A DNA stretch of 43,780 nucleotides from a virus, in the IMG/VR virus record IMGVR_UViG_3300037587_000519, positions 1-43,780 of that record, one strand, 5' to 3'. The notes below the pieces were generated by a model. The model was not told the DNA's origin, did no database searches, and saw nothing but the letters and a program-made list of their open reading frames with translations. Within the stretch, counting starts at the first letter, position 1, and each line of letters begins with the position of its first letter. The translations under genes and the position numbers were made by a program. This document shows positions 24,744 through 32,354 of this stretch, piece by piece.

Positions 24744-25373
24744 TTAATCTAAAATTACCCAGTCTTCAGCGAGCATGTCAGTCTGAGAAGCAAGCCAGCC
24801 ATTTACAATTGTCCCATCAGCAGCCTTCATGCAGAGGTAAGCTGTGAAATTAATTGTGAATGGACTTCCGTTTGAGGCTTGCTTGTAATCGCCTTTGAAT
24901 TTATCGGCAATATGTTGCTTCACTACATCAGGAATACTTTTAACGTTTTCCACAACAACTTGAGCGGGTATGCTATCGGCTGGGCGCATAAAAACAAACA
25001 TGTCTTTGCCATTCCAGCCTTTGCGAGCAACGGTTAAACCATTCTTAAGAGCTTCTATTGCATGCCCAAAAGTCATTAATGGAACAACCGTAGCTCCCTC
25101 AATGTGTATAGCACCCTCAAGGGCATCATCCTCGATTTCTTGCATTGGGCCGTCAGGCCACTGAACTAGAGTTACTCCTTGAGAAGCAGAACAAAGACGG
25201 TTTGCCTCTTCAAACTGTTTCTTAGGACACCAAGATTCATAACCATCTGGGTAGATAACCAAGTAGCCTTCTTCATTATCGTCTTTACAGTCTAGTCCCT
25301 TAATGTTCATATAGAACTCATACTTGTTCAAGGGCCTAGCTTCAACTATTTTAACACCGATATATTTGTTCAT
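24744..25373 (-). CDS. tad2: Tad2-like anti-Thoeris protein (DUF2829) with extra N-terminal domain (209 aa)
   Basis: Residues 99-209 match DUF2829: MTFGHAIEALKNGLTVARKG then WNGKDMFVFM, a YLCMKAADGTIVNGWLASQ segment and TDMLAEDWVILD. DUF2829 includes Tad2, which sequesters the cyclic ADP-ribose isomer made by Thoeris and so blocks that defence. Residues 1-60 are a separate phage domain (KYIGVKIVEARPLNKYEF, GYLVIYPDGYESWCPKKQFE) that I have seen joined to DUF2829. The gene ends the accessory island, followed by a terminator. Family sure, anti-Thoeris activity inferred. Confidence 0.85.
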   Translation of the reverse strand: MNKYIGVKIVEARPLNKYEFYMNIKGLDCKDDNEEGYLVIYPDGYESWCPKKQFEEANRLCSASQGVTLVQWPDGPMQEIEDDALEGAIHIEGATVVPLMTFGHAIEALKNGLTVARKGWNGKDMFVFMRPADSIPAQVVVENVKSIPDVVKQHIADKFKGDYKQASNGSPFTINFTAYLCMKAADGTIVNGWLASQTDMLAEDWVILD

Positions 25374-25385
25374 TTTTTAGTTCCT

Positions 25386-25706
25386 TTATTTCTTGGTTGG
25401 ATTGAAGTGAGATTTCTTGCTACCATCGATAGCCATGTCTTTAAAAGGCTTGAGTATCTCTTTCTGCTTAGAAGTGAGTTCTCTTTGGATTATCGGTGTG
25501 TCTTTCGTGTAGACATCGGGGCCGCGCAGATCCTCCGGCAAAGTCCGTATAGGGAATACTCCTGTGTTTTTCTCCCTCTGCAACTCCTCGATGACTTTCC
25601 AAGCAAACTCAACCTCTCTAAGAACTGCTACAATTGTTATAGCATCATCAACACTTTTATTTAGGGTTATCAAATACGCCCCGTAAAACTCGTTCTTAGT
25701 TATCAT
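25386..25706 (-). CDS. Hypothetical protein (106 aa)
   Basis: I use ATG 25706, which overlaps the upstream stop (ATGA) and follows GGGAGG. A start at 25718 would add four residues. Helical N-terminal half (ITIVAVLREVEFAWKVIEEL) and a basic C-terminus. Domain unknown; just upstream of the Tad2-like gene in the island. Confidence 0.65.
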   Translation of the reverse strand: MITKNEFYGAYLITLNKSVDDAITIVAVLREVEFAWKVIEELQREKNTGVFPIRTLPEDLRGPDVYTKDTPIIQRELTSKQKEILKPFKDMAIDGSKKSHFNPTKK

Positions 25707-26056
25707 ACTTCCTCCCATTTAATATTAAGTTCTTCGCCGATCCAGCTGAAGTCTTCTGATAATTTACGAAACGGTGAGTAGGTTATATTCCAAGCTACAT
25801 GTGAAGAATCTTGAAAAGCTACCTGTATTACATGCTTTTCTCCACTCTCCTTAAGTATCCCCGGATAAAACGCCCCATCCCTAAACACGCGCTTAGGCTC
25901 TAACTTGCGGAGGATCGGATAGAAACCTATATTCCCAGATCCACATTCAACAGCTGTGCCATCATCATCCATAAAGAATTCACCCACTAAAGGCTCTCTA
26001 TATTCTTCTAAGTGTTCAAAGCCTTCTATCTCTGGCATATCAAATACTACTCTCAT
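25703..26056 (-). CDS. Hypothetical protein sharing a C-terminal module with 32640 (117 aa)
   Basis: C-terminal half contains PKRVFRDGAFYPGI and ends FSWIGEELNIKWEEV, close to PERVFKDGAFYPVK and LEWIGEELKIEWGKS in the 161-aa protein at 32640-33125. The N-terminal part (FDMPEIEGFEHLEEYREPL) is different. A small phage adaptor-type module seems to have been reused. Function unknown. Confidence 0.65.
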   Translation of the reverse strand: MRVVFDMPEIEGFEHLEEYREPLVGEFFMDDDGTAVECGSGNIGFYPILRKLEPKRVFRDGAFYPGILKESGEKHVIQVAFQDSSHVAWNITYSPFRKLSEDFSWIGEELNIKWEEV

Positions 26057-26307
26057 AACCCTAAGTCTCCTTTTAACCAGTCAATGTATTTGCCTACTCT
26101 TCTTTCTGCCAGTGTTGAAAAAAGCTTACTCCTCCGCTTCCTTGTCAGGCGGTGCTTTTTGCGCTTCTTATCTGGCTCAAGGATTTCTATTCCTTTGACA
26201 ACAAATAATGGCTGGATACCAAAGTCATTTAAAGTTTTTCGCATCTCGTCAATGCTTTGATTAGACACATGAAGGTCAGGATCAATAGTTACTATTCTCT
26301 TCCTCAC
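26053..26307 (-). CDS. Hypothetical basic protein, GTG start (84 aa)
   Basis: GTG at 26307 overlaps the upstream stop (GTGA); a GTG at 26319 would add four residues. The product has RKRIVTIDPDLHVSNQSIDE at its start and a strongly basic stretch KKRKKHRLTRKRRSK in the second half, suggesting nucleic-acid contact. Family unknown. Confidence 0.6.
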   Translation of the reverse strand: MRKRIVTIDPDLHVSNQSIDEMRKTLNDFGIQPLFVVKGIEILEPDKKRKKHRLTRKRRSKLFSTLAERRVGKYIDWLKGDLGL

Positions 26308-26447
26308 AACAACCCCCACCCTATACGATTCTCGGCCTCATTCTTGACTTTCATTAACATCGCTACTCTCCTTGCCTCATTGTTGCGATTGCCGTTGAGC
26401 TTAGCTATCTCGCTCAGGCACCACTGGACTATCTGCTTATAGGTCAC
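26304..26447 (-). CDS. Small hypothetical protein, GTG start (47 aa)
   Basis: GTG 26447 preceded by GGAGGTAAATA, an excellent ribosome site, stop TGA at 26304. Starts MTYKQIVQWCLSEIAKL (initiator read as Met) and is helical. It overlaps both neighbours by a few bases, as is usual in this island. Confidence 0.6.
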   Translation of the reverse strand: MTYKQIVQWCLSEIAKLNGNRNNEARRVAMLMKVKNEAENRIGWGLL

Positions 26448-26640
26448 TATTTACCTCCACACTTACTATTCTAGCTTTATTTAATACATTCATTAAAACA
26501 TTAAAGTTCTGTTCGGCTATATCTTCTGAGTCAAAATTAAGTGTATCTTTCCATCCACCGCTATTCTTAATTATGACCGCCTTCTCACATAGGTGTATTG
26601 AACTTATATCTTTTAAAATAAAAGCGTTTTTAGTACTCAT
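26437..26640 (-). CDS. Hypothetical protein (67 aa)
   Basis: Begins MSTKNAFILKDISSIHL and shows alternating beta strands then a helix (EQNFNVLMNVLNKAR), reminiscent of small PH-like or YcfL-like folds, but no family is recognised. Start overlaps the upstream stop by four bases. Confidence 0.6.
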   Translation of the reverse strand: MSTKNAFILKDISSIHLCEKAVIIKNSGGWKDTLNFDSEDIAEQNFNVLMNVLNKARIVSVEVNSDL

Positions 26641-26810
26641 TTATTCCGCTCCTCATCTTCCTTAAACCTTCTTTTTAATCTCTTTAATTCAAACTTAGAG
26701 GTTAAATAAGCCTCGTGAGTCTCGAAACCATTCTTCTCAGTAAGTCTTTCAACGTGGTCGAGTCGACAAATTAGCTCATCCACTAATTTTATAGCACCAT
26801 TATTATTCAT
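26637..26810 (-). CDS. Small helical protein (57 aa)
   Basis: ATG 26810 follows a GGAGG ribosome site and overlaps the previous stop (ATGA). A longer frame to 26897 lies inside the 58-aa gene upstream and is rejected. The protein MNNNGAIKLVDELICRLDHV... is helical and ends KRLKRRFKEDEERNK, a likely coiled coil. Confidence 0.6.
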   Translation of the reverse strand: MNNNGAIKLVDELICRLDHVERLTEKNGFETHEAYLTSKFELKRLKRRFKEDEERNK

Positions 26811-26983
26811 TCCTCCTCCACCTTGGCAAACTGCCTTAAGAGTCGGCCACGCGGGATCAACTCCAGATTGCCGTCTTTGCGAATATACTGGATGCATAGA
26901 TTATTATAATCAGCGCCGACTATCCGAATCGTGTTCTTACCGGGTTCCATTCGACACTTTCGCGTCCACTTCTCGCCGATCAT
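26807..26983 (-). CDS. Hypothetical protein (58 aa)
   Basis: ATG 26983, TGA 26807. Sequence MIGEKWTRKCRMEPGKNTIR then IVGADYNNLCIQYIRKDGN: a small beta-type domain with two Cys. It overlaps the neighbour on each side by ATGA, which strongly supports this frame over the longer alternative frame of the downstream gene. Confidence 0.65.
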   Translation of the reverse strand: MIGEKWTRKCRMEPGKNTIRIVGADYNNLCIQYIRKDGNLELIPRGRLLRQFAKVEEE

Positions 26984-27234
26984 GATAATTGAGACTTAAG
27001 TAGCTTATGGGCCAAATCTAATGCACAGTCGAAAGCTTCAGGAACCATAGTGCCTGCACAATGACAGGAGAAGTATTTTCCAACTAATATTTTTTCACAT
27101 TTACTGTAGTCTGATATATCATCATCACACCAGCCCCACGAAAGTTGGCCGTGTTTATTATCTTTTCTGACTAGTGAGATCTCCCAGTCTGAATCCCTAG
27201 ATCCTTTGGCTTGCACTATCCATTCGTCGATCAT
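26980..27234 (-). CDS. Hypothetical protein (84 aa)
   Basis: Begins MIDEWIVQAKGSRDSDWEIS; contains WGWCDDDISDYSKCEK and a CHCAG group near residue 58, so a metal site is possible. Mixed alpha/beta, soluble. Four-base overlaps on both sides. Unknown family. Confidence 0.6.
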   Translation of the reverse strand: MIDEWIVQAKGSRDSDWEISLVRKDNKHGQLSWGWCDDDISDYSKCEKILVGKYFSCHCAGTMVPEAFDCALDLAHKLLKSQLS

Positions 27235-27470
27235 GAGTTGCCCCTACTTAGAAATAAACATACGTTGACTATTACCGCCAAGACTGCCAGAAGCTTGTAA
27301 ATGGGTGGCGTGTCGAATAAGCCGTGATTATTCACCGCCTCAAGCAATTCTTGCTCAAACTCTTTACCCGCTTTCCCCATTTTCTCAAGAGAACCCGAAT
27401 CTTCATTTACTTCTGTGAATTCCGGAAGGTTCCTCTGGTGCTCAATATAGGCTGCTATCTTATGGTTCAT
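27231..27470 (-). CDS. C-terminally anchored membrane protein (79 aa)
   Basis: ATG 27470 with AGGAGG upstream and ATGA overlap with the HTH gene; the longer frame to 27575 runs through that gene and is rejected. Residues 1-50 are soluble and helical; residues 57-74 (YKLLAVLAVIVNVCLFLS) form a single membrane span near the C-terminus. Function unknown. Confidence 0.6.
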   Translation of the reverse strand: MNHKIAAYIEHQRNLPEFTEVNEDSGSLEKMGKAGKEFEQELLEAVNNHGLFDTPPIYKLLAVLAVIVNVCLFLSRGNS

Positions 27471-27673
27471 TTGCTTATCCTCCTGATTGCTCGATTTACT
27501 TGAAGCGCTTGCCCCACCATCCTTTTTATCAATGTCTCGGCAACTCCAGTTATCCTCCTTCGCCCCTGTTCCCAACTCTTGACCGCATCAATCGAGCAAC
27601 CCATCTCTTTTGCAAGACCTTCCTGAGTTAGGGCTAGGAGTTTTCGGTGCGATTTAAATTCGTGGTTGGTCAT
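27467..27673 (-). CDS. Small XRE-type helix-turn-helix protein (68 aa)
   Basis: Residues 8-42 read HRKLLALTQEGLAKEMGCSI then DAVKSWEQGRRRI, a clear Cro/CI-type HTH. There is no dimerisation domain. It is the second gene of the island operon; the palindrome at 28192-28206 upstream of the first gene is the obvious candidate operator, so it may autoregulate the island. The start shares one base with the upstream stop. Confidence 0.8.
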   Translation of the reverse strand: MTNHEFKSHRKLLALTQEGLAKEMGCSIDAVKSWEQGRRRITGVAETLIKRMVGQALQVNRAIRRISK

Positions 27674-28155
27674 TACTTTTCTTCGGTTTCGCTGACGACG
27701 TCATAAGGCACATGCGTTGTGCTGGCTATTGTTCCGCCGCAACCGTCCGGTGTCGGATAGGTATCCGCTTTCATTTCAAGCGCCTTTGTTCTGACTGTGG
27801 TATTCCTAAACACCGTGTCAAAATTGTCTTTCATTAAGATTACTTTTTCGGCGGCGTGTTCTTCTCTAAGCCTTAAGATTTCTTCGCGCTGGATAAGTCT
27901 TACTTCGCGAGTGTCAGCAGAAGAAAGACGCGCGTTCAATTCTTGCTCAAGAGATTCTAAATCACCATAATCTTTGACTTGCAGTCTAAGATCTTTTACT
28001 TGATTGTTAAGCGCGACATTGCTTTTCGATAAAGTCTCACATAAATCTTCAAAGTGATCCGCCTGTTCTAATCTTTCCTTAAGCTCTCCAGCTACCATTG
28101 CGGGAAGTCCGGCTTTCAATACTTTGTTTATCTCATTCTGTGTTTTCTTAGTCAT
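27673..28155 (-). CDS. Coiled-coil protein (160 aa)
   Basis: Long helical region from about 20 to 115 with heptad-like LSKSNVALNNQVKDLRLQVK and LREEHAAEKVILMKDNF; the C-terminus has a PTPDGCGG element. First gene of the accessory island, 36 bp after an operator-like palindrome, with AAAGGAAATGAG before the start. No family recognised. Confidence 0.65.
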   Translation of the reverse strand: MTKKTQNEINKVLKAGLPAMVAGELKERLEQADHFEDLCETLSKSNVALNNQVKDLRLQVKDYGDLESLEQELNARLSSADTREVRLIQREEILRLREEHAAEKVILMKDNFDTVFRNTTVRTKALEMKADTYPTPDGCGGTIASTTHVPYDVVSETEEK

Positions 28156-28191
28156 TTGCTCATTTCCTTTTTTAGGTTAAGTATAAATATA

Positions 28192-28206
28192 GTGTACAAT
28201 GTACAC
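28192..28206. promoter_or_regulatory. Palindromic operator-like site before the island operon
   Basis: GTGTACA-A-TGTACAC is a perfect 7-bp inverted repeat around one base. On the minus strand TATATT and TATACT follow within 10 bp as possible -10 elements, so a bound repressor would cover the promoter. The XRE-type protein encoded in the same operon is a plausible ligand. Confidence 0.6.
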
Positions 28207-28251
28207 CTCTTCAACCACAAACATAAAGAAATATGAAACAATCTTTAGTGA

Positions 28252-29565
28252 TTAGCCGAAGTAGATCGCCCGCTTATTTAATTGATCCCAAACCCAGTAG
28301 CGCAAAGCATCGCAGGCGTGATTCCAATCATCTATTGGCTTATTAGTGAATTCGCCCTGCATACCATCTTTTGCTTCCTGGTACTTATAGGACTTGAACT
28401 CTTTACGGAGATTAGGAGAAGCCCCAACGATATTAAGAGGATATTGCTTGATTAGGGCTATACCGGCCTCGATTGAGTCCTTGCCCTTAGATACGCCAGT
28501 TACATTCCACTGGTCAAGTTGAAGCTCTTTAATAGACTTAGGCTCTGCTGAGTCGGCAATTACTTGATCGCGCCCTACATTAGCAGATTTAAGCCGGTCA
28601 CTTATGTTATCGATATCTTCGCCGATATTACTTCTATTGATTAGGCCGGTCTTATAAACAACCTCTTCAAAGTATAATTCACCACCTGATAAAGCACAGC
28701 GTATTATCGCCGTTGGATCATTAGTGAAACCAAAGTCTAAGCCATAGCCATACTTCTTACAGTCTTCTCTGGCTGGGAAAGTATCAATGTTTGTGTACTC
28801 ATCGAAAACGAGACCTTTAAGCGCATTGCCCCAAAGCCCCAACACATAAACCCGATAGTAATTAGATTCTTTGCCGAGTCGCTCCAGCCTTTTAATAACA
28901 TCAATATTGCCCTGGCTACAGAAATCATTATGTAAATAAGTCGTATGGAGTAAAATCGTGTCTTCAATCGGTGACTTAATGAAAGTATGGGAGCCGTCTT
29001 CTTTCTCATAGCTAGACTTGGGCGGAAAAAAGAAATCATTTATCCAGCCTTCCTCTGACTCTGGATTGAATGTGAGAATCATCTGAAGCAATACGTTATT
29101 ATCTGGATGGCGAATAGATGTATCAGATTTTATAAAGTCTTCTAATGAGATTTCGTCGGCTTCTTCGATCCAAACAAATGAGAGGTTATTTATAGACTTG
29201 AGCTTCTGAGCCTTATCTAATCCACGGGCCAGCATCTTATTGCCGGTAGGAATATGGGTAATCTGGAGCGGTGACACAATAGAGTGAAATTCTTCCTTCC
29301 ACCCGTAATGGTCGATAATATCCAACATTGTGGCAAACTGGGAATCTTTTACATCGCCGTAAATCTTACGCAAACAACAACCTTTAAAATACCTCTCAGA
29401 GCGCATGAGCATTACTGCCTTCAAAGCTGCCTGATATGATTTGGCCGAAGATCTGCCGCCCATCATTACAATATAACGATTGCGAGATTTTAGGACATGC
29501 TTATAAAGTCGGCTGGATGCCTTAATTTGTTGCTTAGGTGGAGATAAAACCGTCGTCATCTGCAT
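28252..29565 (-). CDS. terL: Terminase large subunit, PBSX-type (437 aa)
   Basis: ATP-driven DNA packaging motor and nuclease. Walker A GGRSSAKS at 36-43, Walker B FVWIEEADEI at about 130-139, coupling motif TFNP at 165-168. Nuclease motifs GYGLDFGFTNDP (273-284), VIADSAEPKSI (335-345) and the C-terminal WNHACDALRYW are as in PBSX-family terminases. It overlaps the small subunit by 32 bases. Start could also be the ATG at 29559. Confidence 0.95.
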   Translation of the reverse strand: MQMTTVLSPPKQQIKASSRLYKHVLKSRNRYIVMMGGRSSAKSYQAALKAVMLMRSERYFKGCCLRKIYGDVKDSQFATMLDIIDHYGWKEEFHSIVSPLQITHIPTGNKMLARGLDKAQKLKSINNLSFVWIEEADEISLEDFIKSDTSIRHPDNNVLLQMILTFNPESEEGWINDFFFPPKSSYEKEDGSHTFIKSPIEDTILLHTTYLHNDFCSQGNIDVIKRLERLGKESNYYRVYVLGLWGNALKGLVFDEYTNIDTFPAREDCKKYGYGLDFGFTNDPTAIIRCALSGGELYFEEVVYKTGLINRSNIGEDIDNISDRLKSANVGRDQVIADSAEPKSIKELQLDQWNVTGVSKGKDSIEAGIALIKQYPLNIVGASPNLRKEFKSYKYQEAKDGMQGEFTNKPIDDWNHACDALRYWVWDQLNKRAIYFG

Positions 29566-29992
29566 CGGCCTCTTCTCTTGTGACTATTTCCATGACAGTT
29601 ACTGCGATGTCACCCGTCACATCAATATCAACTTTATCGCCGTATTTTTTAGGCTTCATTTTACCGAGCACCCATTTACGGGTATCAATTCTTAGTCGAG
29701 CTCTTTGGATTGCTTCTTGATTGACAACCTTCTTCCCATCGCCGATATCTATATAGTCATTCACACTTTCATCCGCAATATCGAGCATCTCATCGAATAT
29801 AGCATCAGCCTGTTTCGCCCGTGCGCATGTGTATTGGGTCTGGAAGTCCTCATTTTTATTCAACCAAGATAAGACAGTATTCTTCGCTGGCATCCCTTCC
29901 CTTTTACATATAGTTCTTAGGCTATCCCCAGAGATCAAAAGAGTGCATATTTCATCAGCTATCTCTTTTGTGAACTTAGTTGGAACTCCCAT
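29534..29992 (-). CDS. terS: Terminase small subunit (152 aa)
   Basis: N-terminal HTH region TKEIADEICTLLISGDSLRT then ICKREGMPAKNTVLSWLNKN, and the KWVLGKMKPKKYGDKVDI motif common in small terminase subunits that bind the packaging site. Directly upstream of terL. Start ATG with AGGAGA. Confidence 0.9.
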   Translation of the reverse strand: MGVPTKFTKEIADEICTLLISGDSLRTICKREGMPAKNTVLSWLNKNEDFQTQYTCARAKQADAIFDEMLDIADESVNDYIDIGDGKKVVNQEAIQRARLRIDTRKWVLGKMKPKKYGDKVDIDVTGDIAVTVMEIVTREEADADDDGFIST

Positions 29993-30177
29993 AACAATCT
30001 CCTATTAAATTGTGCATGCATTTAAGTGCTTCTAACTCGGGGGCCTATGGCTCATCGTCCCAACGCACACTAAATGGACTCACCCGCTTTCTTAATCTAA
30101 GCTTAACTAGTGTCACTCAAATCAATACCTTAACCTACCTCTCTTACCCTCTTTTTCAACTTACCTGATCGATGAGG

Positions 30178-30552
30178 CTATAACCCTTCCAGAATATCAA
30201 TACTTATTTCACCCGCTTCTATCTTGTCGGTCAACTCTATAGTATTCAGACCAGTCCTCTTTTGTAGTTTCCTTAAAACAAGGCTGCTATCTTTTGTTAA
30301 TTCCTTTAGTTTGTCCATTGTTAGCTTTGGATTATCCACAACCTTGCATGTTAAATCGCCTCGTACATTTCCGCAGTCAATACATATAGCTTCGCCTGTA
30401 ACTAGATTAAATTTAACAAATCGGCATGGACATTTACCATAAGCTTCATGGAAATCACCGAACACTATTGGCGATTCAACTTCTGCTTTTTCACTCTCAT
30501 CAATAACTACAGGAAACCCCATTACTTTTTCTGCTTTAGCTATATGATCCAT
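30178..30552 (-). CDS. Hypothetical Cys-rich protein (124 aa)
   Basis: ATG 30552 with GGAGAGTGAG upstream; a TTG at 30564 is weaker. The central part has KCPCRFVKFN and ICIDCGN, a four-Cys zinc site; the C-terminal half is helical (LTMDKLKELTKDSSLVLRKL). Unknown family. The 185-bp gap downstream (29993-30177) shows no clear gene or terminator. Confidence 0.65.
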   Translation of the reverse strand: MDHIAKAEKVMGFPVVIDESEKAEVESPIVFGDFHEAYGKCPCRFVKFNLVTGEAICIDCGNVRGDLTCKVVDNPKLTMDKLKELTKDSSLVLRKLQKRTGLNTIELTDKIEAGEISIDILEGL

Positions 30553-30612
30553 CTCACTCTCCAAATATTAAAACTGCTACCACTATCAAAAAGCTAGATA
30601 CGAAAAAGAGAC

Positions 30613-30903
30613 TCACCTCGTCCACCCTTCGCAGCTGTCAGCTAATTCAGGGCAATCTTTCTTGAACTGCCTAAAAGTATAACCATGAAAAAAGGCATCA
30701 CATATTTGCTGTTCATCCTCAAATCCTAACTGCTCAGTAAACTTAGTACTAATTGACTCTTTAACCTCACCTGTGGCCAGTTGATAGGTCGCTACTACGT
30801 CACAACCCTCAGCAGTAGGCGTAAAACTAGTATTTAATGGCCTCTCTACTGAATTATTCTTCCTGGTCAATCTCATTCTTCTTCTCTTGGGCTTATTCAT
30901 CAT
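30613..30903 (-). CDS. Hypothetical protein with basic N-terminus (96 aa)
   Basis: MMNKPKRRRMRLTRKNNSVE is a strongly basic start; the rest is mixed alpha/beta (GYTFRQFKKDCPELADSCEG). The two tandem ATG codons (30903, 30900) are equally likely. The start overlaps the stop of the lipoprotein gene upstream by 11 bases. Confidence 0.6.
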   Translation of the reverse strand: MMNKPKRRRMRLTRKNNSVERPLNTSFTPTAEGCDVVATYQLATGEVKESISTKFTEQLGFEDEQQICDAFFHGYTFRQFKKDCPELADSCEGWTR

Positions 30904-31081
30904 CTTTATCCTTATTAGTTAAACTCTCATACAACCTGACGCCTGCCCCCCATAGCGGCGGCTTAAGCGATATACCCACGCCTTCCTCCTTAATATACCC
31001 TGTATACTCGAATTGTGTTATAGGGCTTTTAATGGTCGTTGTGCATGACGTTAAGAGCATGATTAGTATTAAGGCTTTCAT
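30893..31081 (-). CDS. Small lipoprotein (62 aa)
   Basis: ATG 31081 with GGAGG upstream. MKALILIMLLTSC is a short signal with lipobox LLTSC (Cys13); the mature part is 50 residues. Preceded by a two-helix membrane protein gene. This could be a second lysis-type pair or a superinfection-exclusion lipoprotein; the early-region location favours the latter. Confidence 0.65.
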   Translation of the reverse strand: MKALILIMLLTSCTTTIKSPITQFEYTGYIKEEGVGISLKPPLWGAGVRLYESLTNKDKDDE

Positions 31082-31239
31082 CCCCAATATCCTCCTTGAT
31101 CAAGCAATATCCATATAACTAAAACATCAGCGATTGACCATCCCATATGATAATTATCTCTCTTTTGACCATGCAGTAACCCTCCACATATAAATTGAAG
31201 CACTAATAACGTCATCATTATCGTTTGCGGCCAATTCAT
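31078..31239 (-). CDS. Two-span membrane protein (53 aa)
   Basis: ATG 31239 overlaps the zinc-ribbon gene stop (ATGA). MNWPQTIMMTLLVLQFICGG and SIADVLVIWILLDQGGYWG provide two hydrophobic spans; MNWPQ-type small membrane proteins are common in phages and have no assigned role. It overlaps the lipoprotein start by four bases. Confidence 0.65.
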   Translation of the reverse strand: MNWPQTIMMTLLVLQFICGGLLHGQKRDNYHMGWSIADVLVIWILLDQGGYWG

Positions 31240-31358
31240 CCTTTCACCTCTTCCTTCTTCACCTGTAAATTCTGGCATGATCCACACCTTTCAACATAAA
31301 TATTCTCCGGGACCGGAATAAGCCCCGGTCTTTGGCATTGGTTGCACTTATTACTCAT
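31236..31358 (-). CDS. Zinc-ribbon microprotein (40 aa)
   Basis: MSNKCNQCQRPGLIPVPENI then YVERCGSCQNLQ: two Cys-x2-Cys knuckles 20 residues apart, a complete minimal zinc ribbon. ATGA-type overlap at its 3' end and eight-base overlap at its 5' end support that it is a real gene. Confidence 0.6.
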   Translation of the reverse strand: MSNKCNQCQRPGLIPVPENIYVERCGSCQNLQVKKEEVKG

Positions 31359-31524
31359 CTTTATCCTCTTCCTCATCATTGAAATGTATCTCAACAATAT
31401 CATTATAATCTTTATCTAAATCATGATACTTAAAATGCTTCTCAGCGTTTTCTTTTTTCCTAAAGAACGCTAAATAATCATTACCTTCATAAGAATAGCT
31501 CTGTAATATTCCGTAACAGATCAT
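31351..31524 (-). CDS. Hypothetical acidic protein (57 aa)
   Basis: MICYGILQSYSYEGNDYLAF then FRKKENAEKHFKYH and an acidic end DEEEDKDE. Alpha/beta pattern, unknown family. ATGA overlap with the upstream gene. Confidence 0.55.
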   Translation of the reverse strand: MICYGILQSYSYEGNDYLAFFRKKENAEKHFKYHDLDKDYNDIVEIHFNDEEEDKDE

Positions 31525-31637
31525 CTCTCATCCCTCATTATCTTCAACTGCCTCTCAAGCCACCTCATCCCGTCAACGTGATATTGCCGGTTTAAGTCCT
31601 TGATTATCTTGTCGTGTTGCTCTGGTGTTAGACTCAT
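31521..31637 (-). CDS. Small helical protein (38 aa)
   Basis: MSLTPEQHDKIIKDLNRQYH then VDGMRWLERQLKIM: two amphipathic helices. Linked by ATGA overlaps at both ends (31634-31637 and 31521-31524), the main support for the call. Confidence 0.55.
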   Translation of the reverse strand: MSLTPEQHDKIIKDLNRQYHVDGMRWLERQLKIMRDER

Positions 31638-31945
31638 CCCTCACCGCCTTCTAAATCTTCAATTATCTTTCTGTAATTATCTGGGCAAGTCTCCCAAAAC
31701 CATAAGTCCTTAAGTGAGGATATAGCCAACCCTATACCAGCCTTCAACTCGTCGCGCTCTTTTTCGAGGTTCTTGATTTTATCATAATTCAATAGCCTAT
31801 CTTCTGCTAAATCGTACTCAAGTTTACACATTGTGTTTTGTCTGCATGATATTTTACCCCCTGAAGAAAAACGCTTCCATTCTTCGTCAGCTTTTTTTAG
31901 AGCTTGAACTAAAAATTCTCTCTCTGATAAATCATATTCACTCAT
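31634..31945 (-). CDS. Hypothetical helical protein (103 aa)
   Basis: Starts MSEYDLSEREFLVQALKKAD; a long coiled-coil-like region (LLNYDKIKNLEKERDELKA) and a C-terminal helix. Two Cys (CRQNTMC) in the middle. Unknown function; overlaps by four bases on both sides. Confidence 0.6.
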   Translation of the reverse strand: MSEYDLSEREFLVQALKKADEEWKRFSSGGKISCRQNTMCKLEYDLAEDRLLNYDKIKNLEKERDELKAGIGLAISSLKDLWFWETCPDNYRKIIEDLEGGEG

Positions 31946-32139
31946 TTTATCCCCATTCCGATTGCTTTTGGATTATTCCACACTGATAAATTACTTGTAT
32001 TACCACAACCGCTATAACCTCTCCTTCTAAAGCTCCTAACTTTATTACATTTCTTACAGTATGAATATTGGTAAATTCCATCATAAGTTAAAACTTGTTG
32101 GCTCCATACTGTCCAATCATGCTTAGAAAATAAACTCAT
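31942..32139 (-). CDS. Zinc-ribbon-like protein (65 aa)
   Basis: MSLFSKHDWTVWSQQVLTYD, then YCKKCNKVRSFRRRGYSGCG; one CxxC and a further Cys make a possible metal site. Basic centre. Unknown function. Confidence 0.55.
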   Translation of the reverse strand: MSLFSKHDWTVWSQQVLTYDGIYQYSYCKKCNKVRSFRRRGYSGCGNTSNLSVWNNPKAIGMGIK

Positions 32140-32354
32140 CTATGTAACTCCTGACTAATTAACCTTCTTGATTTCCACGCAAACTCACCTTCGACCATTT
32201 CACCATACCCCTTACTCACAGCCTCCCCTTGCACCTTATCGACGCCTCGGCAGTATCCGAAAACAAACGCCATAGCGCAGAGTATAATAGCCATTATCCA
32301 AATTTTCGGGGCATCGGATATGTGCTTTTTGTTGGTGTCGTCGAAGTCGATCAT
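32136..32354 (-). CDS. Single-span membrane protein (72 aa)
   Basis: Residues 17-35 (KIWIMAIILCAMAFVFGYC) are one membrane span, the C-terminal 35 residues are soluble (KGYGEMVEGEFAWKSRRLIS). It overlaps neighbours by four bases. Function unknown. Confidence 0.6.
   Translation of the reverse strand: MIDFDDTNKKHISDAPKIWIMAIILCAMAFVFGYCRGVDKVQGEAVSKGYGEMVEGEFAWKSRRLISQELHR

Noticed and set aside
26810-26897. N-terminal extension of the 57-aa protein
   Set aside because: It lies within the better supported overlapping 58-aa gene; the internal ATG has a strong ribosome site.
27470-27575. N-terminal extension of the 79-aa membrane protein
   Set aside because: It would run through the HTH gene in another frame; ATG 27470 has AGGAGG and ATGA overlap.
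27467-27673. CI-like lysogeny repressor
   Set aside because: Only a 68-residue HTH without oligomerisation or cleavage domain, and no integrase or attachment site is visible.
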